From Pseudomonadota bacterium (GTDB lineage Bacteria; Desulfobacterota; Desulfobacteria; Desulfobacterales; RPRI01): DNA of 49,793 nt. Where the stretch lies: the NCBI GenBank assembly GCA_018817425.1, contig JAHITX010000099.1, positions 1 through 49,793 on the forward strand, given 5' to 3'. Position numbers and translations under genes: made by a program. Numbering within the stretch: position 1 is the stretch's first letter; each line of letters begins with the position of its first letter. The notes beneath the pieces were generated by a model. The model was not told the origin of the DNA. It searched no databases and saw only the letters and a program-made list of their open reading frames with translations. Positions 16,303-26,139 of the stretch are shown piece after piece.

Positions 16303-18882
16303 ATGGCGATGACAGCCGATAAAGCTGAAGAACTCCGCCGGATTGAAGTTTTACAGTATCGTGTCTTAGAGTTGGAAGAAACTCTACGTAAGTATGAATG
16401 CAGTACCCGTCATGAATTTAAAACCATAAATCCTCCGGTCCACCAGACAGATGAATTGCAACGAGGAAATGATGCTTTATTGCATCTTGCACAGTTCACC
16501 ATCCATAATGCTATGGACGCAGCATACTGGATAGATTCAGATATGCAAATTCTGTATGTAAATGATTCTGCATGCAAGGCACTGGGCTATTCCCGTGAAG
16601 AACTGCTTACCATGTCCATAGCCGATATCGACCCTAATTATTCTGAAGAACTTTTGTCGGCTTTTCGGAAAGAGTTTAAAGAAAACAAATATTTTATTTC
16701 GGAATCAATTCATAAAAGAAAAGACGGGAGTGTTTTTCCGGTAGAAATTGCAATTAATGATATCCCGGTCGGGGACAGAAAATATCATTGTACCTTTGCC
16801 CGTGATATTACCGAGCGCAAGCAAGCCGAGCTTGAGCGATTGGCCAGTCTGAAGTTTTTTGAAAGCATGGATAAAATTAATCGGGCAATACAAGTGGCAC
16901 AGGACCCCAACAGTATGATAAGCGGTGTGCTCGATATTATGCTGTCTGTATTTGATTGCGACCGGGCAATTCTACAGTATCCATGCGATCCCGAAGCCGA
17001 ATCATGGGAAGCACCAATGATCAGCAATAAACCTGAATATCCCAGGATATCAACGCCGGGAATAATGATACCTATGGATACCGATATCGCAAAGATTCTT
17101 CGTACTACCCTGGATTCCAACGGTCCCTTTAGATTAGGCCCCGGGAGCACTTGCCCGGAATCGTCTTTGGTGCTGGAAGGTTTCGGATTAAAAAGTTTTA
17201 TGATGAACGCTCTTTACCCGAAAGTTGGTAAACCCTGGCTGTTCGGCATACAGCAGTGTTCTCATGCAAGAGTCTGGACACCCGAAGAGGAAAAACTTTT
17301 TCAGGAAATCGGAAGACGCCTAACCGATGCACTTACCAGCCTGCTGACCTATCGCAATCTTGTAAAGAGTGAAGAATTTCTTAGTAATATATTGGAAAAT
17401 ATTCCATACATAGTAATAGTAAAAGATGCCTATGATTTGAGATATTTAAGAAGAAACAAGGCTAGTGAGCATTTTGCCGGACGTCCGAATAAAGAAGTGA
17501 TAGGTAAAACCAATTATGACTTATTGCCGAAGGAAATAGCTGACGCTGTTACTGCAAATGACTACGACGTGCTTCGCAATAAAAAGCTTGTCGATATACC
17601 GGAAGTTATGTTTAGAAATAAAGATAATGAAAAACGGATATTGCATACAAAAAAAATCCCGCTTTTGGATAAAACCGGAACCCCGCAATATCTGTTAATT
17701 ATAGCTGAGGACATTACGGATCATAAAAAGTTGGAAGCGCAGCTACGTCAAGCTCAGAAGATGGATGCCATAGGGCGTTTGGCTGGTGGTGTAGCACACG
17801 ACTTCAACAATATGATAGGTGTTATTATAGGCCATGCGGATCTGTGTCTGGAGAAGCTGGATATTTCTCATCCATTCTTTGACAATTTGAAGGAAATACA
17901 AACAGCCGCCCAACGCTCCGCCAACCTGACCAGACAGCTTCTGGCTTTTGCACGCAAGCAGACTATTACCCCCAGGATTCTGGATTTGAATGAGACAGTG
18001 GAAGGTATGCTCAAAATGCTGCGGCGATTGATCGGCGAGGATATCGATCTTGCATGGCTGCCGGATACAGGAATTTGGCCGGTCAAGATGGATCCATCCC
18101 AGATAGATCAAATATTGGCTAACCTTTGCGTTAATGCCCGTGACTCAATTCCGGGTGTCGGAAAAATTACCATAAGTACAGAAAATATTACTATAGATAA
18201 AGCCTATTGCAATGAGCATGCCGGCTTTGTTCCGGGTGAGTTTGTGCTTCTGACGGTAAGTGATAACGGCAGCGGCATGGATAAAAAGATTTTAAGTAAT
18301 TTGTTTGAACCATTCTTTACTACCAAAGCAAAAGGTAAAGGTACCGGCCTTGGATTGGCCACGGCATATGGTATTGTTAAGCAAAATAACGGCTTTATCA
18401 ATGTTTATAGCGAACCGGGTCAGGGTTCGACTTTCAAAATTTATCTTCCCCGGCAAGCTGCCCATATCATGCAGACAAAAAAGAAACAAAAAACAGCTCC
18501 CGCATTGCAGGGCAACGAAACCGTCTTATTAGTGGAAGATGAGTCCGCGTTGCTGGATATGGGAAAGGAAATACTCGAGATATTAGGATATAAGGTTCTG
18601 GCTGCTTCGACACCGCAAGATGCCATTAGGATAGCTGAGGCCGACTCCGCCATAATCAACCTGATTATAACCGATGTCGTTCTGCCAAGTATGAATGGGC
18701 CTGATTTGGCAAGAAAGATAATGTCTATTCATCCTGACATCAAGTGCTTATTTACCTCCGGTTACACAAGCGACATAATCACTCATCATAGTGTACTGGA
18801 CGAAGGTGTAAATTTCATTCAGAAACCGTTTTCATTAAATACTCTGGCCGCAAAGGTTCGCGAAGTAATAGATAATACATAG
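16303..18882 (+). CDS. PAS-GAF-PAS hybrid histidine kinase with C-terminal receiver
   Basis: The 859-residue sensor has no membrane segment, so it is cytoplasmic. A coiled-coil start (~5-45) is followed by a PAS domain (~65-175, ending in the PAC-like RKDGSVFPVEI...DITERKQAE). Next come a GAF-like domain (~180-345), a second PAS (~365-480), and a dimerisation/phosphoacceptor domain with His499 in GGVAHDFNN. An ATPase domain (~600-715: NLCVNARDSI, DNGSGMDKK, GTGLGLATAYGIV) precedes a receiver (~735-859) with phosphoacceptor Asp791 in ITDVVLP. There is no DNA-binding output and no adjacent response regulator, so the output partner is unknown. The ATG has a GGGAG ribosome-binding site. Confidence 0.92.
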   Translation: MAMTADKAEELRRIEVLQYRVLELEETLRKYECSTRHEFKTINPPVHQTDELQRGNDALLHLAQFTIHNAMDAAYWIDSDMQILYVNDSACKALGYSREELLTMSIADIDPNYSEELLSAFRKEFKENKYFISESIHKRKDGSVFPVEIAINDIPVGDRKYHCTFARDITERKQAELERLASLKFFESMDKINRAIQVAQDPNSMISGVLDIMLSVFDCDRAILQYPCDPEAESWEAPMISNKPEYPRISTPGIMIPMDTDIAKILRTTLDSNGPFRLGPGSTCPESSLVLEGFGLKSFMMNALYPKVGKPWLFGIQQCSHARVWTPEEEKLFQEIGRRLTDALTSLLTYRNLVKSEEFLSNILENIPYIVIVKDAYDLRYLRRNKASEHFAGRPNKEVIGKTNYDLLPKEIADAVTANDYDVLRNKKLVDIPEVMFRNKDNEKRILHTKKIPLLDKTGTPQYLLIIAEDITDHKKLEAQLRQAQKMDAIGRLAGGVAHDFNNMIGVIIGHADLCLEKLDISHPFFDNLKEIQTAAQRSANLTRQLLAFARKQTITPRILDLNETVEGMLKMLRRLIGEDIDLAWLPDTGIWPVKMDPSQIDQILANLCVNARDSIPGVGKITISTENITIDKAYCNEHAGFVPGEFVLLTVSDNGSGMDKKILSNLFEPFFTTKAKGKGTGLGLATAYGIVKQNNGFINVYSEPGQGSTFKIYLPRQAAHIMQTKKKQKTAPALQGNETVLLVEDESALLDMGKEILEILGYKVLAASTPQDAIRIAEADSAIINLIITDVVLPSMNGPDLARKIMSIHPDIKCLFTSGYTSDIITHHSVLDEGVNFIQKPFSLNTLAAKVREVIDNT

Positions 18883-18926
18883 CGATTGTCAGAATACTAC
18901 TTGTAATAGTATGAGCATAAAATATA

Positions 18927-21900
18927 CTATAATAATCGGTTCAAATAAGCACTGATATCATCGGATACTTTTTTATGCCTGTTTGTTGTTCCCATATGTG
19001 CCCACCAGAACAACTCATCCGATGCCCAGTGATATTCCCCGTTATTAGAAAGCCCGGTTTCCAAACATATCTGGTACCAGTTGGCCGCCTCTCTGAAATT
19101 ACCCTTCATTCGCTCTGAAAATCCGATATAATATAAAAACTCACAACGCTGTTTAGGGCTCTTGATAAGCCGCAAAAGATCAGAACGCGATATTAAACCC
19201 ATCATGTATTTACCTATTGAATGGTAGTAGTCAGGTGAGTTGTTTTCATAATGGCGGGTAAATTCTGGAAGATCTTGTTCAGGCTGATTGCACGCCTGCC
19301 AAGCCATCAGCTTCATTAACCACATAAATTCTCTGAAGTCTTCTTGATAATCATTCGGATTCTTTAGTTCGGTCAAAATCAGATCGAATTGTCCTTCTTT
19401 AAACAAGATCATAGACAAGGGGCCCATTGATTGAGGAGTTAAATTCGGCGCTAAAAATTTTCCGGCTTGATCAACTCCTTTCCACTTACGTAATACTTTA
19501 TAAATATTAACAGTATTTTCAAGTTGCTGCATTCGGGTTGCTGCCTTAACTTTTGTTAAAAGCCAGTATGCAATTTCAGGCCTTTTTACTTTTTCAAAAT
19601 AAAAGGCAAGTGAACTTATCTCCCATACTCCTGCTCCTGCGGCAATGTGATCAAATGCCTTCATGATTCTTTCTTCAGTTGCCTGGGAAAAGATTTTCAT
19701 ATAGTCGTCAAAGTACCACCTTGAAAACTTACCGTTTAATAAACGTCCTTTCTCTATATATTCTGCGGCCTCTTTGTCCCGGCCAAAACGCCACATAAAT
19801 GCTGCAGCACCTGAAAGTATATGACTTCCAGTCGGATATCGCGTCAGGGCTTTATGATAAATTTTTTCGGCTTCCTCAGGTTTTTTCAGATCTTCATATG
19901 TTCTTGCAAGACTCATCATAAAACCGCCCTGATAGGAATCTATTTCATCGGAAAGTACTTTAAACGCTATCTTTGGTTTACCCATATCCAGATATATGTT
20001 TGCCAGTTTCGATTTATAAATAGTTGTAACCAGGTCATTTCTGCCGTATTTTTTAAGCCATTTTTTTAAAACCTCTGCGGATTCTTCGTATCTTTTAAGA
20101 TTTTGTAAAATCTTGGCTTTTTGTTTCCATAGACGATTTCTTGAGGGTGCCAATTTAAGCGCTTTGTCATAACAATCCAAAGCCTTGATTTTATAAACAG
20201 GTTCTTCGTGCCGGGCTAAATAATCTCCGGCCTTTTCTAAAAATAAAAAATTATAAGAAAAGTTTTCCAGATTGCAAGTAATGGGAACATGAGTACCCGC
20301 AACTTTTGCAAGAGACTGATAGTTGGAAAAATAAAACGGGTCTTTTTTAAGGGCAAGAGAATAAAAATCCCCGGCCATGTCATAATTGTATATCTGTTGA
20401 AAGACACGCCCCATGCGGGTAAGATTAACAGGCCTGCCATCAAGTTTTTTGAAAATGGCTGGAGCAAATTTCAATTTTACCTGATAATCATCGACACAAA
20501 GATATGCCTTCATTGCGAGTGATGCGCTGGTTTCAGGATGATTAACAATTTTTTCACAAATCGATTTTACCTGCTCAAAGTTGCCTAATTCATTATTTGC
20601 TTCTGCCAGCATAATCATTGCCACAAGAGATGTTTCATCACCTTCAGATATAGCCCTGACATAGTTTTCGGCCTTATCAACAGTATTCCATCTATTTAAA
20701 AGAATTTTAAACCTCAAATACACTGCACCGGAATAAAGCGACTTATATATATTTTTGATTTGCTGCTCATTAATAAAAAAACCGTACCCCTCATTGCCGT
20801 CAGGCAAATGCCAATTCGATAAAAGGTTTTCAAATTGTTGAATGGAAGTACTGCTCCCTGTTGATGGATCACCCGCAAAGGCATTTATCCGTTCACTCCA
20901 TTTTTTGCGGATTTTCAAAGTGCCGGGTGATACCTTTTGCTCCATATCAGCCAGGATATCAAGAGGATATAATATGGTCAGTATCTTGGCAACACTCAAA
21001 TCCGATGAATAAATTGCTTCCATAATAGTAGGATAATGGTCAGGAATTCTTTTAAGCAATCCCTTCGTCATCTCTTCGGCTTCTCTGTATAAACCGCTTT
21101 CACGGTAAAGGCGCGCCAGCAAATAATACGATAACACATTTGAGCCATCACCCTGAAGATCCTGTAAAACTTTAAAATCTTTTTTCATATAAGCGTCAAT
21201 AATCTTGTCTGTCGGTTCGTCAGGTTTGTCGAAACTGCTTTTCAGTAAACGATCTGCATGAGCGGTATAACCCATATTCATAGCTATAAGCGCTTCCTCA
21301 CGAAAAGAAGAAATGCCGGGATCAACATGCCTGGCCAGTGCCAAAAATCCAAGCGAATACGAGGCAAAATCATCGGCATATTGCATACGATCCGGATATA
21401 AACTCATATAAAGCAAAGCATACCCCTTTGCTGCTGCAAGAAGTAGTCTTGAATCAGGCCCTTCCTTTTGCCATAATCTTTCTATATCCGACAGGCCTTC
21501 GATAATACGCCGAGGGTCAATCCTGTGAAAATTACTGATAGCAGCTTCATATTCACTCATCCAATATATCCCTCTTTGAGGATTTGCTGTTACCCGTAAG
21601 TTCCCTTCATCTATTTTGCTCAAACACTGATCCAGCGTTTGAAGGACATCAGCAAAAGTCATATCCGCAGTCAATGCAATAGTAGTTACAACATTTTCGT
21701 CTTTGATGACGGGGATCGAAGCCATTTTACCATCATGTATGACATTGCCGATACTAAATGCCGGATCATTCTCAGAAAGGTTCCGATACTTCCCATAAAG
21801 TTTGGCTAAAATCTTAAACGAATTGATAAATCTGGTATCAGGCCTTACTGTATAGCGATCAAGAAATTCATGATAGATATCTTTTTGTTTGGCTGTCGGA

Positions 21901-22148
21901 ATTGTATATTGGGTTCCGCTTATTTGTGTCAGGTTTTTTATATTACTTGTTATATTATAAACCCAATACGAGAGCCTGGTTTGGTTTGCCAGATAGGCAA
22001 GCAATATTATCGAGGTTGCAAGTACTATTATTATTGTCAGAAAGAGGCGCTTTTTTGAGGTGGGTTTCGTAAAAACATATCCACAAGAAGAACATTGAGT
22101 TTTATCTTTTTCCGATATAGTTAAACCACATTCGGGACACTTTTTCAT
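18927..22148 (-). CDS. large zinc-ribbon, single-pass membrane TPR protein
   Basis: The 1073-residue protein begins with a zinc ribbon (CPEC at residues 4-7, CSSC near 17-20). A single transmembrane helix follows (about 31-50, LFLTIIIVLATSIILLAYLA). The long remainder is mostly helical with repeated TPR-like units, for example CYDKALKLAPSRNRLWKQKA, EESAEVLKKWLKK, EEAEKIYHKALTRYPTGSHIL and REAANWYQICLETGL. With the ribbon inside, the TPR domain would be in the periplasm as a large protein-binding scaffold. It has no enzymatic domain. It stands alone, and the gap to the upstream thioredoxin gene contains palindromic element copy 3. Confidence 0.8.
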   Translation of the reverse strand: MKKCPECGLTISEKDKTQCSSCGYVFTKPTSKKRLFLTIIIVLATSIILLAYLANQTRLSYWVYNITSNIKNLTQISGTQYTIPTAKQKDIYHEFLDRYTVRPDTRFINSFKILAKLYGKYRNLSENDPAFSIGNVIHDGKMASIPVIKDENVVTTIALTADMTFADVLQTLDQCLSKIDEGNLRVTANPQRGIYWMSEYEAAISNFHRIDPRRIIEGLSDIERLWQKEGPDSRLLLAAAKGYALLYMSLYPDRMQYADDFASYSLGFLALARHVDPGISSFREEALIAMNMGYTAHADRLLKSSFDKPDEPTDKIIDAYMKKDFKVLQDLQGDGSNVLSYYLLARLYRESGLYREAEEMTKGLLKRIPDHYPTIMEAIYSSDLSVAKILTILYPLDILADMEQKVSPGTLKIRKKWSERINAFAGDPSTGSSTSIQQFENLLSNWHLPDGNEGYGFFINEQQIKNIYKSLYSGAVYLRFKILLNRWNTVDKAENYVRAISEGDETSLVAMIMLAEANNELGNFEQVKSICEKIVNHPETSASLAMKAYLCVDDYQVKLKFAPAIFKKLDGRPVNLTRMGRVFQQIYNYDMAGDFYSLALKKDPFYFSNYQSLAKVAGTHVPITCNLENFSYNFLFLEKAGDYLARHEEPVYKIKALDCYDKALKLAPSRNRLWKQKAKILQNLKRYEESAEVLKKWLKKYGRNDLVTTIYKSKLANIYLDMGKPKIAFKVLSDEIDSYQGGFMMSLARTYEDLKKPEEAEKIYHKALTRYPTGSHILSGAAAFMWRFGRDKEAAEYIEKGRLLNGKFSRWYFDDYMKIFSQATEERIMKAFDHIAAGAGVWEISSLAFYFEKVKRPEIAYWLLTKVKAATRMQQLENTVNIYKVLRKWKGVDQAGKFLAPNLTPQSMGPLSMILFKEGQFDLILTELKNPNDYQEDFREFMWLMKLMAWQACNQPEQDLPEFTRHYENNSPDYYHSIGKYMMGLISRSDLLRLIKSPKQRCEFLYYIGFSERMKGNFREAANWYQICLETGLSNNGEYHWASDELFWWAHMGTTNRHKKVSDDISAYLNRLL

Positions 22149-22244
22149 ATTGATTACGCTCCCTGTCTTTTATGGCAAGCGCCGGTGGAAGTAAATCTGT
22201 CATTGATGCTTTTAGACTGCTTGTTATGGTTAATCATACTTATA

Positions 22245-22386
22245 GAGCCAGTTTCAAAACGTCCCATTTTGGCCGATCTCTGCGTTGGGTGAAAATTATA
22301 ATCCTCGAAATACTCCATGTATTCCTGCGGTTAAAATTTTCCCCCGCCTTGACCTTGACCAAACTGAAACGTTTTGAAAGTAGCTC
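22245..22386 (+). repeat. palindromic GAGCCA element, copy 3 (142 bp)
   Basis: Starts GAGCCAGTTTCAAAACGTCCC and ends in TAGCTC (one change in the right terminus). It is flanked by TATA at 22241-22244 and TATA at 22387-22390, a 4-bp direct duplication as left by transposition. It lies 97 bp upstream of the TPR gene start, between it and the 3' end of the thioredoxin gene. Confidence 0.9.
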
Positions 22387-22464
22387 TATAGTGCATGTTT
22401 TTCTCAGCAAAGCTTCAATGCTTTTTAGAAAGAACAATAAAAAGGGAATCATTGCAAATTTTTT

Positions 22465-22926
22465 CTATAAAATAAAAGGCGATATTTTACCAACTATCTG
22501 TTGTTTCGGAACTGCTCCCACGATTGTATCTTTCAGTTCTCCTTTATCAAATATCAGCATTGAAGGAATGCTTGATATCTGAAATCTTGAAGACGTTGCC
22601 GGGTTTTCATCCACATTAAGCTTACATACTCTTATTTTGCCGGAGTATTGAGTAGCAAGTTCTTCCATAACAGGCCCTATCATTTTGCATGGCCCGCACC
22701 AGGGAGCCCAGCAATCAAGCAGAACCGGAATGGGTGATTTTAAAACTTTTGTTCCAAAATCACTGTCCGTTACAATTACTGGCTTTCTGTTCGTAAGATC
22801 ACTTGTGTCAAGCGGGGAAGAACATTTTCCGCATTTTGCAATAGCTCCGGCTTTATCCAACGGGACTCTGTTTTTAGCGCTGCATTTCGTACATCTTATT
22901 GTCCGTGTTTTATCCTGGTTAATCAT
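22465..22926 (-). CDS. trxC: thioredoxin 2 (TrxC type) with N-terminal zinc ribbon
   Basis: The protein of about 153 residues has an N-terminal zinc finger (CTKC and CGKC, residues ~11-37) and a thioredoxin domain with DCWAPWCGPCKMIGP (active-site CGPC) and the cis-Pro region SSIPSMLIF. This is the architecture of thioredoxin 2, a cytoplasmic disulfide reductase with a zinc-dependent, oxidative-stress-linked role in E. coli. The start follows GGAGG closely. It lies 16 bp downstream of the sigma54 regulator gene, so it is probably the last gene of that operon. Confidence 0.92.
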   Translation of the reverse strand: MINQDKTRTIRCTKCSAKNRVPLDKAGAIAKCGKCSSPLDTSDLTNRKPVIVTDSDFGTKVLKSPIPVLLDCWAPWCGPCKMIGPVMEELATQYSGKIRVCKLNVDENPATSSRFQISSIPSMLIFDKGELKDTIVGAVPKQQIVGKISPFIL

Positions 22927-22942
22927 CAATACCTCCAGGTCT

Positions 22943-24304
22943 TTATGGCATCACACCGTATTTTTTTAATTTCTTATGTAGAGTTCTTCTTGTTATACCA
23001 AGTCTTCTGGCTGCTTCACTTTTATTTTCTTTCGAAGACTCCAGTGTTTTTAGTATAGATGCTTTTTCAATTTCTTCAAGAGGCATATCGCAGGTATCAA
23101 AAGGTTGTGTTAATTCACTTTTTCCGGATTCAACCTGAATTGCTTCAAAATCATTTACATCCAGGTAATCTAAACGTGCAAGCACAACAGCTCTTTCAAT
23201 AGCATTCATTAGTTCCCGTACATTTCCAGGCCAGTCATATTTTATAATTCCATCCATAGCTGCCGGAGTATACCCTTTTATATTTTTATGGTTTCTTTCT
23301 GAAAACATTTCAAGAAAATGTGCAGCAAGAAGAGAAATATCTTCTTTTCTCTCCCTTAAAGGAGGAACCACAATATTAACCACATTTAACCTGTAGTAAA
23401 GATCTTCACGAAAAGCTCCTGAAGCAACCATTTCCTGAATATCTTTGTTTGATGCGACAATTATTCTTACATCCACTTTTATGACATCATTTCCCCCGAC
23501 TCTGGTTATCTCCCTTTCCTGAAGCACCCGCAGGAGTTTGACCTGCATTGTAAGCGGCATTTCAGTGATTTCATCAAGAAAAATGCTGCCTCCTGTTGCT
23601 TGAAGAAACCTCCCGTCTTTTTTTCTGTCTGCTCCTGTAAATGCTCCTTTTTCATGGCCGAATAATTCAGATTCGAGAAGAGTTTCAGGAATTGCAGCAC
23701 AGTTGATTTTAACAAAAGGACCTTTTACTCTTGCACTGTTAAAATGGGTAGCACCAGCAATCAATTCTTTCCCTGTTCCGGATTCCCCTGTAATAAGCAC
23801 AGTAGCTTCAGATGGAGCAACCAGGGAAATGGTATCGAATAATTTTGTGATAGCCAGACTTTGCCCTATTATATTCTGCCTGTCAAAACGCATTCCGAGA
23901 TTTTCTTTAAGAAGACGGTTTTCCTCCTTAAGATGAATATGCTCCATAGCTCTTGCTATAGTCAGTTTTAACTTGTCAAAGTCGAGCGGTTTTGTAAGAT
24001 AATCATAAGCGCCATATTTGATGGCCTTAACGGCCGATTCTACAGATGAGTAAGCGGTCATTATTATTACCGGAATTGCAGGGTTTAGTACTTTAATCTC
24101 TTTAAGCGCTTCAATACCTGACAGTTTTATCATTCTTACATCCATTAGAATAAGATCATAAGGCTTTATCTTTACTGCCTCAATCGCCGCTATGCCATCA
24201 TCTGCTTCGGTCATTTCGTAGCCCCAACTGCCGATAAGCTTGGACAGCATGGTACGGTGTGCCATATCATCATCTACAACAAGAATTGTGTTTTTTTGTT
24301 TCAT
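22943..24304 (-). CDS. sigma54-dependent response regulator (NtrC/AtoC/ZraR type)
   Basis: The 453-residue regulator has a receiver domain (1-120; acidic DDD at 11-13, phosphoacceptor Asp55 in ILMDVRM). A sigma54-interacting AAA+ domain follows (~140-380) with Walker A GESGTGKE, the sigma54-contact GAFTGA, Walker B IFLDEI and the arginine-containing YDWPGNVREL. The Fis-type helix-turn-helix is at the end (SEAARRLGITRRTLHKKL). All parts needed for phosphorylation-controlled activation of sigma54 promoters are intact. The kinase gene is immediately upstream (27-bp gap) and the thioredoxin gene immediately downstream. Targets are not identifiable in the window; I did not find a convincing -24/-12 site. 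Confidence 0.95.
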   Translation of the reverse strand: MKQKNTILVVDDDMAHRTMLSKLIGSWGYEMTEADDGIAAIEAVKIKPYDLILMDVRMIKLSGIEALKEIKVLNPAIPVIIMTAYSSVESAVKAIKYGAYDYLTKPLDFDKLKLTIARAMEHIHLKEENRLLKENLGMRFDRQNIIGQSLAITKLFDTISLVAPSEATVLITGESGTGKELIAGATHFNSARVKGPFVKINCAAIPETLLESELFGHEKGAFTGADRKKDGRFLQATGGSIFLDEITEMPLTMQVKLLRVLQEREITRVGGNDVIKVDVRIIVASNKDIQEMVASGAFREDLYYRLNVVNIVVPPLRERKEDISLLAAHFLEMFSERNHKNIKGYTPAAMDGIIKYDWPGNVRELMNAIERAVVLARLDYLDVNDFEAIQVESGKSELTQPFDTCDMPLEEIEKASILKTLESSKENKSEAARRLGITRRTLHKKLKKYGVMP

Positions 24305-24331
24305 GTTTTTTAATCCCTTAAAATCATATTT

Positions 24332-25711
24332 CTACTTTGTTCCAGGCAGGAAAATCGTAAATACCGTTTCTTTCCCGGAAAGACTTTGCACTGTAATTTT
24401 ACCGTCATGAGCCTCTATTATGTTATAAACTATCGCAAGCCCAAGTCCTGTTCCGCCTGATTTTGTTGTAAAATACGGGTCAAAAATTTGAGCAAGATCA
24501 TCTTTGTCAATACCTGATCCTGTATCCGAAACTTTAATAAGGACTCCTTTATCTTTTTCTAAAACATCGATAGTGAGCTTGCCGCCTTTTTCCATTGACT
24601 CAATTGCATTGATAAAAAGATTTAATAAAACCTGTGTTATTCTGTCTTTATCAATTGCTATTTCAATTCTTGCTGAAGAAATATTTAATGCAATGCGTAT
24701 GTTTTTTTCCAATGCTTCTCTTTCAAGAAGTTTCATTGAATTTTCTATTACGGATTTAAGCTGGGTGCGTTGCTTTGATATGGTTACCGGTCTTGCAAGT
24801 TCTACCAATTGACTTACAACTTTGTTAAGCCTGTCTACTTCGCTGATCATAATTTTCGCAACGTTTTTATCTTCCTCTTCTTCATTTCGTTCCATAAAAT
24901 AGGTTGCAAGACCTTTAATGGAACTCAATGGATTTCTTATTTCATGCGCTACTCCTGCAGCAAGACTTCCAATAGATGCAAGGCGCTGGCTTCTTGCGAT
25001 TTCTCTCGTTAAGGAGGCTTTGGTATTTTTATAGTTTTGAGTCATAAAAAGCAGGGCAACACCGGCAAAGCCCACAAGCAGCAATACTATACCCATAAAT
25101 ATATAATGCCTTGTATCAGCCTTTCTTGCCTGTTCAACAGCAGTCATATCAAGACCGACAAATATTATGAGTTCCGCCTGCCTGGGATTTTTTATGTCAT
25201 ACCTGGGATCAAATAATTTACGTATCATCTCTTTACTGAAAAACTCACCTGCCGGATTAAATCTTTTATATACTTCAAATATCTTTTCATTGTCTGGCGT
25301 TTTAATAATATGCCACTGTATATCATCTGTCAGATAAGCCTTCTTGAGATCAATATGGGTTTTATAAAGTTCCCCTTCATAATCGGGGTTATCATGGGCA
25401 ACGATCGTTTTTTCGGTGTCTGTAATAAGAATATATGATACATAAGGTTGTATTGCTATTTCGGTCAAAAGATTATGAAGATGAAAACTTCCTATGTAAT
25501 CTCCCATTATTCCGGTTCTTGTGCCTGCTTCGAAAGAACGTATAAGCGATGTGCCTTTTTCAAGTAAAAGACGATTATTGTAGGTATTCCAGCGTTGTAT
25601 ATTTTGAGCCGTCGTGAAAGCAAAAATAGGAAGAAGTACTGCAAAAGCACCTATTAATAACCATGAAGGAAATCCGGTCCAGAATTTATTGTTTAGTATT
25701 TTTTTAAACAT
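24332..25711 (-). CDS. membrane sensor histidine kinase paired with the sigma54 regulator
   Basis: The 459-residue kinase has a helix at ~15-34, a periplasmic sensor region of about 170 residues (~35-205), a second helix (~208-228), then a phosphoacceptor domain with His256 in GVAHEIRNPLSS. The ATPase domain shows NLFINAIES, SDTGSGIDKDD and GTGLGLAIVYNII. Overall layout resembles ZraS/AtoS-type kinases, with a double-Cache-like extracellular part inferred only from size. It is the first gene of a kinase-regulator-thioredoxin unit. The stimulus is unknown. Confidence 0.92.
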   Translation of the reverse strand: MFKKILNNKFWTGFPSWLLIGAFAVLLPIFAFTTAQNIQRWNTYNNRLLLEKGTSLIRSFEAGTRTGIMGDYIGSFHLHNLLTEIAIQPYVSYILITDTEKTIVAHDNPDYEGELYKTHIDLKKAYLTDDIQWHIIKTPDNEKIFEVYKRFNPAGEFFSKEMIRKLFDPRYDIKNPRQAELIIFVGLDMTAVEQARKADTRHYIFMGIVLLLVGFAGVALLFMTQNYKNTKASLTREIARSQRLASIGSLAAGVAHEIRNPLSSIKGLATYFMERNEEEEDKNVAKIMISEVDRLNKVVSQLVELARPVTISKQRTQLKSVIENSMKLLEREALEKNIRIALNISSARIEIAIDKDRITQVLLNLFINAIESMEKGGKLTIDVLEKDKGVLIKVSDTGSGIDKDDLAQIFDPYFTTKSGGTGLGLAIVYNIIEAHDGKITVQSLSGKETVFTIFLPGTK

Positions 25712-26139
25712 AATAGAGTTGAAAAAAGTTAGAATTTTAACGGCAAATTACCTGGATTAAGTAAGTTATAGAATACATTGGCTACAAAGCCATCATATTT
25801 GAATACTTAGTATCCGGCATATTTTATTTTATATCAAGAATTGTTTATTTTATATGAAAAAACATATAAAATTATGCGACATATTTCAGACATAATTTTT
25901 ATTGAACTGTTGAATACGTGAAAATTGGAATTTTTAGCTGATATGTTGGATTATCGAAAGGAATTGGTTGTAAGCAAAACCATAATCGATAAGAAAGCAG
26001 GAACTTGATTTATGACATTTGCTATAATAGATGATTGTAAAATGGAAAAAGCTTGTTACCCCATAAAAATTAATCCCTAAGCAAAAAGTCTAAAACGACT
26101 TTTTGCTTAGGGATATATATTGTCTTTATCTGTAAGAAA
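25712..26139. other. AT-rich intergenic region upstream of the two-component operon
   Basis: This 428-bp gap is very AT-rich and has no credible gene. The end nearest 25712 must carry the promoter of the kinase operon. The end near 26100 carries the strong terminator listed at 26073-26114. Confidence 0.6.
26073..26114 (-). terminator. strong terminator of the FabG-like gene
   Basis: Two 18-bp arms pair perfectly (26073-26090 and 26097-26114) around a 6-nt loop; the arms carry CCCTAAGCAAAAAGTC. The stem lies 25 bp past the stop of the minus-strand reductase gene. The hairpin is symmetric and could block transcription from both sides, though the U-tract after the stem is poor on the minus strand. 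Confidence 0.75.

Noticed and set aside
22172-22582. 136-codon plus-strand frame covering element copy 3 and the end of trxC
   Set aside because: It is antisense to the thioredoxin gene and passes through the repeat; no protein-like features or ribosome-binding site.
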